Assembly (NCBI GenBank): GCA_003646935.1
Contig: QMLW01000042.1
Span: 1-9,283, forward strand
Length of the DNA: 9,283 nucleotides
Source of the DNA: Deltaproteobacteria bacterium
GTDB taxonomy: Bacteria; Desulfobacterota; DSM-4660; Desulfatiglandales; B25-G16
Direction: 5' to 3'
Shown here: positions 1-7,003 of the stretch, piece after piece
How positions within the stretch are numbered: position 1 is the stretch's first letter
Layout of the letters: every line of letters begins with the position of its first letter
Notes under the pieces: generated by a model
What the model saw: the letters and a program-made list of their open reading frames with translations, nothing else
Told to the model about the DNA's origin: nothing
Database searches by the model: none
Program-made: the position numbers and the translations under genes

Positions 1-91
1 CCTTTGGGATCTTCTGCCGTTCTTTTCCTATTTCATCAAAACGGATATCAATTGACTGTATCTTTAGAAGAAGTGCGAGTTTTTCATCCAA
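1..91 (-). CDS. N-terminal fragment of a probable coiled-coil/C4 zinc-ribbon protein (COG1579-like)
   Basis: Only the first 30 codons are in the window; the gene continues off the left edge. The start must be the TTG at 91-89, because an in-frame TAA lies at 106-104 and no other usual start codon falls between; the nearby GTG and ATG are in other frames. No convincing Shine-Dalgarno sequence precedes it. The visible peptide begins with a leucine-rich helix (LDEKLALLLKIQSIDIRFDE) and continues charged, ending near a proline. This matches the style of the N-terminal coiled coil of the zinc-ribbon family COG1579/DUF164, whose members open with a 'LxxLxxLQxIDxxIdxLexE' pattern and carry a four-cysteine zinc ribbon at the C-terminus. 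That zinc ribbon is outside the window, so the family call is inference from a short segment. From memory, such genes are often found next to rpoD/tRNA in deltaproteobacteria, which agrees with the context. Confidence 0.5.
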   Translation of the reverse strand, partial: MDEKLALLLKIQSIDIRFDEIGKERQKIPK

Positions 92-131
92 TGTGGCACC
101 GTCTTATTGGCGTTGTTTCAGCAAAATGAGA

Positions 132-157
132 GGGCGTCCTTTTTTCAAGGAACGCCC
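132..157 (-). terminator. Hairpin downstream of the tRNA, candidate terminator
   Basis: On the minus strand GGGCG-T-TCCTT pairs with AAGGA-CGCCC around a GAAAA loop: ten base pairs with one bulged T. The stem is followed by TCTCATTTTGC, which is only weakly T-rich. It lies about 70 nt past the tRNA 3' end and before the TTG-started gene, so it most likely ends tRNA (or rpoD read-through) transcription. A TATAAT on the minus strand at 178-173 has no good -35 box. If that box were used, the hairpin would instead lie in the leader of the downstream gene. Confidence 0.45.
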
Positions 158-226
158 CCATTTCAAAAGGATATTATATTGTAAAAGGTTATTGATCATC
201 GAGCATCTTGTTATCCCATGTTTTGA

Positions 227-299
227 TGGGCCCACCTGGTCTCGAACCAGGGACCTACCGGTTATGAGCCGGTGGCTCTGCCAGCTGAGCTATGGGCCC
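227..299 (-). tRNA. tRNA with CAU anticodon (elongator Met or Ile2)
   Basis: A full 73-nt cloverleaf can be drawn. The acceptor GGGCCCA (299-293) pairs perfectly with TGGGCCC (234-228), with A227 as discriminator. The D stem is GCTC/GAGC with loop AGCTGGCA. The anticodon stem ACCGG/CCGGT encloses the loop CTCATAA, giving anticodon CAT at 266-264. The variable loop is AGGTC, and the T stem CCTGG/CCAGG encloses TTCGAGA. The CCA tail is not encoded: the bases after A227 are TCAAAAC. A CAU anticodon fits elongator tRNA-Met, initiator tRNA, or tRNA-Ile2 whose C34 is changed to lysidine. The Watson-Crick first acceptor pair and the lack of three G-C pairs at the bottom of the anticodon stem argue against initiator. 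Positions 4 and 5 are C, the pattern associated with TilS recognition of Ile2 in E. coli, so Ile2 is a real alternative to Met. Confidence 0.95.
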
Positions 300-314
300 T
301 TATTAATATATTTC

Positions 315-344
315 ATGCTACCTGAATCACATTTTGTATGTCAA
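315..344 (-). promoter_or_regulatory. Sigma-70-type promoter for the tRNA gene
   Basis: On the minus strand a consensus TTGACA (344-339) is followed after 18 nt by TAGCAT (320-315), a four-of-six match to TATAAT. The expected transcription start near 308 lies about nine bases before the mature tRNA 5' end at 299, which is typical of a tRNA promoter. It sits in the 76-nt rpoD-tRNA gap, where I see no terminator for rpoD, so the tRNA could also receive read-through from rpoD. Confidence 0.6.
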
Positions 345-375
345 GGAAAATTCAAAGCCGGCAAACCCACCATCC

Positions 376-2130
376 CTATTCGGTAAAGCTCTCCAGCAAT
401 CTCCTTCTCCGGGGATGCCTGAGCTTCCTCAAGGCCTTGGCCTCGATCTGCCGTATTCGTTCTCTGGTGACATTAAACTCCCTGCCCACCTCCTCCAGGG
501 TATGATCTGCCTTCTCGCCCACGCCGAATCGTTTTCTTAACACCTTTTCCTCCCTCGGCGTAAGCGTGGTCATGACCTTCCTTGTCTGCTCCCCCAGATC
601 GAACTTCGTGACCGCATCAACGGGAGACATGATCTTCTTGTCCTCGATAAAATCGCCTAAATGACTGTCCTCCTCTTCGCCGATAGGTGTCTCCAGGGAA
701 ATGGGCTCTTTTGCTATCTTAAGCACCTTGCGAACCTTCTCCAAGGGAAAGCCCATCCTCTCGGCGATCTCCTCTGGGCTGGGCTCCCTACCGTGCTCTT
801 GTACGAGGGTCCGGGAGATCTTGATGAGCTTATTGATCGTCTCGATCATGTGTACCGGTATCCGTATCGTCCTCGCCTGGTCAGCAATGGCCCTCGTGAT
901 GGCCTGCCGTATCCACCAAGTCGCATAGGTGCTGAACTTATACCCCCGCTGATATTCGAATTTGTCCACCGCCTTCATTAAACCGATATTTCCCTCTTGA
1001 ATGAGATCGAGAAACTGAAGGCCCCTATTCGTGTATTTCTTTGCAATGCTCACCACTAATCGAAGGTTCGCCTTGATAAGCTCGCTCTTTGCGGCCTTTG
1101 ACCTCCGCAGGCCTTCGGCTATCTCCCTGTCTATTTTCTTGAACTCCTTGAGGGGCATGGTGGTTTTATTCTCCACATGATGTATGTTCTCCTTGGCCTC
1201 CTCTATCCGCTTCAGGATGTCAAAAAGCTCTTCTTTTGACAACGCCAAGGCCTTAAACTTCTTGCCGCCCTCCTCGGCCTTTGACAGCTCCTCTACACAT
1301 GCCTTGAGGTAGGAAAAGGACTTTCCGCCGACTTCTAGGAGACACTCGGTCAATATTTTCTCCTGCTCGTTGAAGTAGCCGAGGACCTCTTTGAAGTTTT
1401 TGACCATGTTCTGAATGTGTCCTTTTTCAAGCTTGAATGACTTCATGGTATCGAAGATCTTCTTTTGATTTTTTCGAATGGCGGCTCGCAACCTCTTTCT
1501 CTTGGCGGGGTCACTGCAGCCCCGCAGCTCATTCCAATAGGTGCAGGTCTCCTCATCCGTCGCCTCCATCTCCCTGATGAGCCCGAGCAAGTAATCCTTT
1601 CTCTGGCCAATCTCGTGCAGATTGTAGTCATCCTCTATATCATTGACCACATCCCTCACTTTAACCTCGCCCTCCTCCAAGCTCCTGCCCAACTCGGAGA
1701 TATACGCAAGCCCTATCCGAGACCGTACGAGGCCATCCAGCACCTGGTTCTCACCTGCCTCAATTCTCTTCGCGATCTCCACTTCCCCTTCTCTGCTGAG
1801 AAGCGATATGAGCCCCATCTCCCTTAGATACATCTTTACCGGATCATATGTCTTGGTGGCGAAGTCTTGTTCTATTTCTCCCAGAGCGTTCTTTCCCTCT
1901 TTTTCCTCTTCCTCCTGTTCCTCGGCCTTCTTGTCCTTCTTTGCAACGGCAGGCTCGCTAACCACCTTGATATTCAAATCCTCGAACATCTGCAGGAGAT
2001 CATCGATTTCCTCCGATGAGATCACATCGTCGGAGAGGTCTTCGTTCAACTCCTGATAGGTTATATAGCCCTTGTCCTTTCCGATGTTAATCAACCGCCG
2101 CAGGTTGATGTCATCGCCGTTTTTTGCCAT
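376..2130 (-). CDS. rpoD: RNA polymerase primary sigma factor RpoD (sigma-70)
   Basis: This 584-residue protein is the housekeeping sigma factor, which directs core RNA polymerase to -35/-10 promoters. Region 1.1 covers about residues 1-60, followed by a Lys/Glu-rich linker (about 64-80). Region 1.2 starts near 96 ([11 protein letters not shown]). A non-conserved insert fills about 130-345. Region 2 begins near 350 and contains the core-binding and -10-reading stretch ([19 protein letters not shown], then [14 protein letters not shown]). Region 3 contains [11 protein letters not shown] and the following helices. Region 4 (522-584) ends with the helix-turn-helix [20 protein letters not shown] that reads the -35 box. 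The size and presence of 1.1 plus the insert mark a group 1 sigma rather than an alternative one. The ATG is preceded by a near-perfect AAGGAGG (2143-2137) six bases upstream, the best ribosome site in the block. It is last in the yqeY-mutS2-dnaG-rpoD series, 40 nt after dnaG. I see nothing broken in it. Confidence 0.98.
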   Translation of the reverse strand: MAKNGDDINLRRLINIGKDKGYITYQELNEDLSDDVISSEEIDDLLQMFEDLNIKVVSEPAVAKKDKKAEEQEEEEKEGKNALGEIEQDFATKTYDPVKMYLREMGLISLLSREGEVEIAKRIEAGENQVLDGLVRSRIGLAYISELGRSLEEGEVKVRDVVNDIEDDYNLHEIGQRKDYLLGLIREMEATDEETCTYWNELRGCSDPAKRKRLRAAIRKNQKKIFDTMKSFKLEKGHIQNMVKNFKEVLGYFNEQEKILTECLLEVGGKSFSYLKACVEELSKAEEGGKKFKALALSKEELFDILKRIEEAKENIHHVENKTTMPLKEFKKIDREIAEGLRRSKAAKSELIKANLRLVVSIAKKYTNRGLQFLDLIQEGNIGLMKAVDKFEYQRGYKFSTYATWWIRQAITRAIADQARTIRIPVHMIETINKLIKISRTLVQEHGREPSPEEIAERMGFPLEKVRKVLKIAKEPISLETPIGEEEDSHLGDFIEDKKIMSPVDAVTKFDLGEQTRKVMTTLTPREEKVLRKRFGVGEKADHTLEEVGREFNVTRERIRQIEAKALRKLRHPRRRRLLESFTE

Positions 2131-2143
2131 CTACAACCTCCTT

Positions 2144-2161
2144 GATACGGGATTGTATCCC
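2144..2161 (-). promoter_or_regulatory. Overlapping alternative stem-loops in the dnaG-rpoD gap
   Basis: The 40-nt gap contains two overlapping inverted repeats: GGGAT/ATCCC (2149-2153 with 2157-2161) and GATAC/GTATC (2144-2148 with 2155-2159). They share bases, so only one can form at a time in the RNA. The element ends just before the rpoD Shine-Dalgarno sequence at 2143-2137. It could be an mRNA processing or translation-control site between primase and sigma factor. Five-base stems can arise by chance, so confidence is low. Confidence 0.25.
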
Positions 2162-2170
2162 AGTTCATGC

Positions 2171-3904
2171 TCAATCAAGATCATGCTTTGCCCTGATGAG
2201 GCGGTTGAGCATCTCTATATCGCCCGCTGCCTTGGCATGACCAATGGATTGAGAGATCTTGAGTTTCGCTATCTTTTTACCGAACTCCTTTACCGCACTT
2301 TCAACCATATCCTCGGCATAAAAGGACTGAGCGAGCATGGTGACCCTGAGTTGCTGTTTTGCAGCCTCGCTTTCCAAGAGCTCCTCAATCCTCTCCACAT
2401 CTCCTCCACCTTGTACCTGTTCCATCAAGGGCTTGATGATATTCACGATTTCGGGATCAGAGACGATCAATTCCCATTCCTGATCCCTAAACCGATCAAT
2501 GGTTTCGGGGTAGTGGACCAGGAGGTTTAAAAATTGTATCTCAGTTCCGTATTTCCTTGGGTCCCGCGCAGGGGAGAGCTGTGTCGCGACGGAAGGCCGG
2601 CTCCTCCTGCCCTGGTCTCTCTTCCGGCGCTTGAGCTCCTCCCACACAATGGCCTCATCGATACCCGTCGCCTCCGAGAATTGCTTCACGTACAAGAACC
2701 TCGTAGCCCCCTGCTCCAGTTCCGTGAATATGGGCAATGCCTCGTTGAGCACCTTGATCTTCCCGTCAACTCCCTTACCCATGTGGATAAGCGCTTGAGC
2801 GAGATAGAAGTCGAAAATGGGTGTGGCGCCCTCCAAAAGCTTTTCAAAGGCATCGGGACTGTGGGTGTGTATGCAGCTATCAGGGTCTTGTCCCTCGGGA
2901 AGCACGAGCACCCGTGCGCTAACCCCCTCATTCAAACACAGGGGAAAGCTCTTCAGGGCAGCCAGTCTTCCCGCATCATCGGGATCGAATAACACGACCA
3001 AATCCCGCGTGTACCCCTTCAGCCTCCGCACCTGATCAACCGTTAGTGCAGTGCCCAGTGTCGCCACTACATTCGAGATGCCGTACTGTCTGAGTGCCAG
3101 CACATCCATGTATCCCTCTACCAGGATTGCCAAGCCCTTTTCCCTGATATCCTGGTACGCGGAGTCGAGCCCATAGAGGCATGCTCCCTTGTGATAGATC
3201 GGTGTTTCCGGTGTATTGATATATTTGGGAAGCGTATCATCCAAGACCCTCCCGCCGAAGCCGATGATGTGACGATTGATATCGAAGATGGGGAACATGA
3301 TCCTGTTTCGAAAACGATCATAGTAGGTGCCGTCCTTCTTGCCGATGATGAGCCCAGCCTGGGCAACCCGCTCAAGGGAGCAATCCTTGGAGCTCATATA
3401 CTTCGTCAATCCGTCCCAGCGGTTCACCGCATATCCGAGCTTGAAGCTCGTGATCGTCTCCTGCGATAGGCGGCGCTTTGAAAAATAGTCCCTACCAGGA
3501 GCTCCTTTGGGGGACTTCAGCAGCACCTCGTGAAAGTAGGTGCATGCCAGTTCATTGATCCGAAACAACTGCTCCTTTATCTCCGCCTTTCTTCGTTCAG
3601 CAGCGACATCTCTTCGTTGTGGCAGTGTAATATTGTATCGCTCGGCTAGATCCTCGAGCGACTGCGGAAAAGACAGATTATGGTATTCCATCCAAAAGGA
3701 GAACACGTCCCCTCCCCTGCCACAGCCAAAACAATGATATATCTGCTTATTCTGATTCACGGTAAAAGAGGCAGAGCGCTCGGAATGAAATGGGCACAGG
3801 CCTACGTAGTTCTGCCCCCTCTTCTTGAGCTGGACATACTGGCCGATAAGCTCCACGATATCGGCCGCCTTCCGTACCTCCTCTTTTGCCTCCGAGAAAT
3901 CCAT
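2171..3904 (-). CDS. dnaG: DNA primase DnaG
   Basis: This 577-residue protein, close to the usual length (E. coli about 581), makes RNA primers at the replication fork in partnership with the replicative helicase. The N-terminal CHC2 zinc-binding domain shows Cys37, His40, Cys58 and Cys61 (LCPFHSE ... YHCFGCG). The catalytic core carries the RNA-polymerase-like segment with YDRFRNRIMFPI (about 194-206). The Toprim domain has Glu263 in LVEGYMD and the acidic pair Asp307/Asp309 in FDPDDAG, expected to hold catalytic metal ions. The remaining C-terminal part (about 440-577) is diverged, as usual for the helicase-interaction domain. The ATG at 3904 lies 21 nt after the mutS2 stop and has only a poor Shine-Dalgarno sequence (AAG five bases upstream), so translation may depend partly on coupling to mutS2. 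rpoD follows 40 nt downstream, the conserved dnaG-rpoD pairing. Confidence 0.97.
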   Translation of the reverse strand: MDFSEAKEEVRKAADIVELIGQYVQLKKRGQNYVGLCPFHSERSASFTVNQNKQIYHCFGCGRGGDVFSFWMEYHNLSFPQSLEDLAERYNITLPQRRDVAAERRKAEIKEQLFRINELACTYFHEVLLKSPKGAPGRDYFSKRRLSQETITSFKLGYAVNRWDGLTKYMSSKDCSLERVAQAGLIIGKKDGTYYDRFRNRIMFPIFDINRHIIGFGGRVLDDTLPKYINTPETPIYHKGACLYGLDSAYQDIREKGLAILVEGYMDVLALRQYGISNVVATLGTALTVDQVRRLKGYTRDLVVLFDPDDAGRLAALKSFPLCLNEGVSARVLVLPEGQDPDSCIHTHSPDAFEKLLEGATPIFDFYLAQALIHMGKGVDGKIKVLNEALPIFTELEQGATRFLYVKQFSEATGIDEAIVWEELKRRKRDQGRRSRPSVATQLSPARDPRKYGTEIQFLNLLVHYPETIDRFRDQEWELIVSDPEIVNIIKPLMEQVQGGGDVERIEELLESEAAKQQLRVTMLAQSFYAEDMVESAVKEFGKKIAKLKISQSIGHAKAAGDIEMLNRLIRAKHDLD

Positions 3905-3925
3905 ATCTTAAGTGAGCTAAAGTGC

Positions 3926-6307
3926 CTAAAGCTCGACGATGGTGATCCCGTCGTTTTCCCCGTCTCGTCCTCCAGGGATACAATTCTTCACATACGCGCT
4001 TTCCCCAAGGTGCTCCCGTATGGCCCGTTTTAAGGTGCCGGAGCCGATTCCATGCACGATGGTGAGCCTCGTATACCCATGAACTACGGCCGCGTCTATC
4101 ATCCGGTCTACCAGCGGAATCGCCTCGTCAACCGTATAGCCAACGAGGTTCATCTGGCTGCTTGCCAAGGTTTGAGAGGATACGGACCACTGCTTGGCTG
4201 CCTCCTTGCTCCCCTGGTGCTGAACCGGCAGCTCCGATTCCGGGATCAAGTCCGACGAATCCACGGTGAGTTTCACGCTTCCGGCCATGATCTGAGCCTT
4301 TGAGGAACCGCTGTCAATGCCCACAACCAGCCCGCTTTTTTTCGATTTGGTATGGAACACGCTCTGGCCCAGTGCAATCGGACCATGAGGATTTGAGCCC
4401 TCCGTCCCCCTCATCCCTGTGAGGGCACCAAGCAGAGCCCTTTTCGCCTCGGCGTATCCCTGGGTTGCCTTGGACTGGCCTCGTGATCCCTCTTTCTTGA
4501 GGTAGTCTATGGCCCTCCGAAATTCGCCTCGTGCCTCGCCTATGAGCCTGTCGGCCTGTCGCTCCTTTTCAGTCAGCATCTGCTCAATACCGCGGCGCAA
4601 CCGTTCCCGTTCCTCCTCCAGGCCCTCTTTCGATCTCTCGTAGTCCTGTCTCGCAAGGGTAACGGCCTTCTTCTCCCCTTTTACCTCCTCCAGCATTCGA
4701 GCGAGCTCTTCCATAAGGGATTCAGGCCCTCGGTGCTCATCACCTAGATAGTCGGACGCCGTATCGATTATCTCAGGGTGTATGCCTACATCCCTTGCTA
4801 TATCAATGGCATGACTCACTCCCGGCATGCCGGCGAGCAATCGAAACGTGGGCTTTCCCGTGTCGTTGTCGAACTCCACGGATGCATTCTGCGCCTTCTT
4901 GTTAATCAGCCCGTAGGTCTTTAGCCTCTGATAGTGCGTAGAGATTGCGCAAAGCGCGCCCTTGCCCGAGAGATAGTCCATGATAGCCATTGCAAGGGCC
5001 GTGCCCTCATCCGGATCTGTCCCGACCCCGAGCTCATCGAGTATCACCAGGGACCTGTCAGTTGCCAGATCCACGATCTCCTTTAGGTTCCCCAGCCGGG
5101 CGGAGAAGGTGCTGCGCCCGGATGAGATATCCTGCTCATCGCCTATTTCGGCCAGGATATTATCAAACACACCCATTCTGGTCCCCTCGCTCACGGGTAT
5201 GTGCATGCCGGCCTGACACATGAGGGCGAGCAGGCCGATCGTCTTTAAGGCCACCGTCTTTCCACCCCTGTTGGGACCTGATATGATGAGGGTGTTTTTC
5301 CTCCCATCCATGCTCAGATCTATGGGCACTACTTCCTGGCCGCGGCCGTTGGCATTCCCTTTGCTGGAATCCACATATAGGGAAAGGAGTATGGGATTCA
5401 TGGCACCTGAAATATGCATGATCATCTTGGTATCGAGGATAGGCGTTCTTGCCTTGATTGCCTTGCTGAATTCCGCCCTGGCATAGATACCGTCAACCCT
5501 GCCCATGATCGCCAGACACGCAGCAAGGTCACCCGAATACGAGTCAACCAGCTCCGTCAAGGCCCGTAAAACCTTCCTCTCCTCATCCTTTTCCCTCTCC
5601 GTTGCTTCAACGAGTTTATTGTTCTCCTCAACCACAGCCATTGGCTCCATAAAGCAGGTGGCATGGCTGCTTGAGTATCCATGTACGATGCCCTTGATGC
5701 TGCCTTTCCTCTCGGCTCTTACCGAGATCACATAACGCCCCTCCCTCACGGACATAACGTTGTCTTCGGTGAACTCAGGGCCTTGCAAGATCCTCTCAAG
5801 CCTCTTCTCGATACCCCTTCTAAGGGCAATCCTGCTGGATCTCAGGGAAGCGAGCTGCGGACTCGCGGCATCGGATACCTCTGCCTCTTTGGTGATCGAG
5901 GTCTCAATCTTCTCGATCAGCCGAGAACATCCCGGAAGGGCATCGGTTACTACCGCCACCGAGGGGGCCAACTCCTTTGATTCCCGTACGTGGTGCTTGA
6001 TCCGATGAGCTGCCCTCAGGTGATTCAGGATTGCGAGAAGTTCTTTTGCTTCAAGGTGGGCCCCTTTTTTCGAGGCCTTTCGCAGCAAGGGCGTTAGATC
6101 AACGAGACCCGAGAGAGGCACAAAGCCCTTTACGAGCAGCAGTTCCTTCATCTCCGAGACGAGCCTCTGCTCGGCTGTAATCGATTCCAGGTCTTTGAGG
6201 GGCTTACGTGATAGACAATCCGAACGTCCTAGGGGAGAGGCGGCGTAGCCTGATAAGATCTCGAGCAATCGATAGTATTCAAGTACCCTAAGTGAATGCT
6301 CTATCAT
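3926..6307 (-). CDS. mutS2: MutS2 family ATPase with C-terminal Smr domain
   Basis: This 793-residue protein has the length and domain order of MutS2, which lacks the mismatch-recognition domain of MutS. Family members are linked to suppression of homologous recombination and to rescue of collided ribosomes. A lever/clamp-type helical region (about 1-300) precedes the ATPase domain: Walker A GPNRGGKT (344-351), signature-like DISSGRSTFS (393-402), Walker B VILDE (421-425) and STHY (456-459). A charged coiled coil (about 525-625) inserts before a small beta-rich segment (about 645-690). The Smr domain (about 719-793) keeps HGIGSG (752-757), but the usual LDLRG motif reads MNLVG (719-723), so the Asp and Arg are replaced. 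The start ATG at 6307 follows two tandem palindromes and has no Shine-Dalgarno sequence within range. The frame is open upstream as far as the yqeY stop region, but without a common start codon. dnaG follows 21 nt downstream. Confidence 0.95.
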   Translation of the reverse strand: MIEHSLRVLEYYRLLEILSGYAASPLGRSDCLSRKPLKDLESITAEQRLVSEMKELLLVKGFVPLSGLVDLTPLLRKASKKGAHLEAKELLAILNHLRAAHRIKHHVRESKELAPSVAVVTDALPGCSRLIEKIETSITKEAEVSDAASPQLASLRSSRIALRRGIEKRLERILQGPEFTEDNVMSVREGRYVISVRAERKGSIKGIVHGYSSSHATCFMEPMAVVEENNKLVEATEREKDEERKVLRALTELVDSYSGDLAACLAIMGRVDGIYARAEFSKAIKARTPILDTKMIMHISGAMNPILLSLYVDSSKGNANGRGQEVVPIDLSMDGRKNTLIISGPNRGGKTVALKTIGLLALMCQAGMHIPVSEGTRMGVFDNILAEIGDEQDISSGRSTFSARLGNLKEIVDLATDRSLVILDELGVGTDPDEGTALAMAIMDYLSGKGALCAISTHYQRLKTYGLINKKAQNASVEFDNDTGKPTFRLLAGMPGVSHAIDIARDVGIHPEIIDTASDYLGDEHRGPESLMEELARMLEEVKGEKKAVTLARQDYERSKEGLEEERERLRRGIEQMLTEKERQADRLIGEARGEFRRAIDYLKKEGSRGQSKATQGYAEAKRALLGALTGMRGTEGSNPHGPIALGQSVFHTKSKKSGLVVGIDSGSSKAQIMAGSVKLTVDSSDLIPESELPVQHQGSKEAAKQWSVSSQTLASSQMNLVGYTVDEAIPLVDRMIDAAVVHGYTRLTIVHGIGSGTLKRAIREHLGESAYVKNCIPGGRDGENDGITIVEL

Positions 6308-6316
6308 GCGGGTTTT

Positions 6317-6352
6317 ATAAGCCTTTGGCTTATTTATAAGCCTTAGGCTTAT
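6317..6352. repeat. Two tandem palindromic units between yqeY and mutS2
   Basis: Two 17-bp palindromes lie 19 bp apart: ATAAGCCTTTGGCTTAT (6317-6333) and ATAAGCCTTAGGCTTAT (6336-6352). As 19-bp direct repeats they differ at two positions. Each can form a 7-8 bp stem. The whole 36-bp stretch can also fold into one long hairpin (15 of 17 pairs, TT at the tip). No T-run follows on the minus strand (ATAAAACCCGC leads to the mutS2 ATG nine bases later), so it does not look like a standard terminator. It may act as an mRNA stability, processing or translation-control element, or as a protein-binding site. Confidence 0.8.
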
Positions 6353-6375
6353 TAAAATGATTAAGCCCTATCTCC

Positions 6376-6822
6376 CTAACTCAATAATTCTCGAGCTAAC
6401 CTGTTGACTTCGCGACCATCGGCCCTGCCTTCGAACTTCGCCATCGCCGATTTCATTACTTTTCCCAGATCCTTCGGGCCGCTGGCAGAAAGGTCCTGGA
6501 TTACCTGGGCCAATACCTCTTTTATCTCCTTCTCGGATAACTGGGGAGGCAAATAGTCGGATAGCATCTTAAGCTCGGCCTCCTCTTTTGCCGCGAGATC
6601 CTGCCGAGAACCCTCCACGAACTTCTCTATCGCCTCCTTGCGTTTTTTTACCTCGGATTTAATTACCCCGAAGATCTGCTCATCGGTTAGATCATCGAGG
6701 CGCAACTCGACCTGCTTATTCTTTATCGCTGCCTTTAACCCCCTCAGAACCGAAAGCCTTTCCGCGTCTCTGCCCTTTATCGCGCTGGTAAGATCACCAC
6801 TGATAGCCTCGTACAGCCCCAT
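6376..6822 (-). CDS. yqeY: GatB/YqeY domain protein
   Basis: This 148-residue protein is the usual length for the stand-alone YqeY family, which resembles the C-terminal tRNA-binding tail domain of GatB, a subunit of the Asp/Glu-tRNA amidotransferase. The biochemical role of the stand-alone protein is not well settled. Family features seen are the N-terminal helix with RLSVLRGLKAAIKNKQVEL (about 22-40), the basic helix KSEVKKRKEAIEKF (about 55-68), LSDYLPPQLSEKEI (about 87-100) and the C-terminal DLGKVMKSAMAKFEGRADG (about 118-136). The ATG at 6822 has a good Shine-Dalgarno sequence (GAGGAAG, 6833-6827) and lies about 24 nt after the start predicted for the promoter at 6880-6853, so it is the first gene of the yqeY-mutS2-dnaG-rpoD unit. 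In many proteobacteria yqeY sits between rpsU and dnaG; here rpsU is absent and mutS2 follows. Confidence 0.93.
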   Translation of the reverse strand: MGLYEAISGDLTSAIKGRDAERLSVLRGLKAAIKNKQVELRLDDLTDEQIFGVIKSEVKKRKEAIEKFVEGSRQDLAAKEEAELKMLSDYLPPQLSEKEIKEVLAQVIQDLSASGPKDLGKVMKSAMAKFEGRADGREVNRLARELLS

Positions 6823-6852
6823 GACACTTCCTCATAATTAGCTTAAACTTTT

Positions 6853-6880
6853 AATATAAAATACTTTTTTTTAATGTCAA
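6853..6880 (-). promoter_or_regulatory. Strong sigma-70 promoter for the yqeY-mutS2-dnaG-rpoD unit
   Basis: On the minus strand a perfect TTGACA (6880-6875) is followed after 16 nt by TATATT (6858-6853), five of six to the -10 consensus. The spacer holds a run of eight A. The predicted start near 6846 gives a leader of about 24 nt carrying the yqeY Shine-Dalgarno sequence. As the only clear promoter before mutS2, dnaG and rpoD, it probably drives all four genes, which would place rpoD under its own product's control. Confidence 0.75.
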
Positions 6881-7003
6881 CACTCATTGCTTTTTTCTCA
6901 CATGATAATTTTTTAAAACCCACTACTGGCCCATAATTACCCCCGAATAGTTGCCCCTACTCAGTCACTGGGTACTCTTAAAAAGCCAGCGTATTTTTAT
7001 ATA

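Noticed and set aside
344..351. Mutated Walker A in MutS2 (residues 344-351, GPNRGGKT)
   Set aside because: The Arg falls at a variable position of GPNxxGK[ST]; the Gly, Lys and Thr needed for nucleotide binding are all present. The coordinates given here are residue numbers of the protein.
93..386. Plus-strand 97-codon open frame
   Set aside because: It runs through the tRNA gene, the hairpin at 132-157 and the tRNA promoter, so it is not a protein gene.
2072..2992. Long plus-strand open frames at 2072-2530 and 2534-2992
   Set aside because: They lie antisense to dnaG and the rpoD start, have no recognisable domains, and arise because the true minus-strand codons leave the opposite frame open.
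3680..4303. Plus-strand open frames at 3680-4033 and 4052-4303
   Set aside because: Both are antisense to well-supported dnaG and mutS2 coding sequence and show no family features.
6961..6978. Imperfect dyad TACTCA/TGGGTA after hisA as a terminator
   Set aside because: The stem is only six pairs with a wobble or mismatch and is not followed by a T-run on the minus strand.
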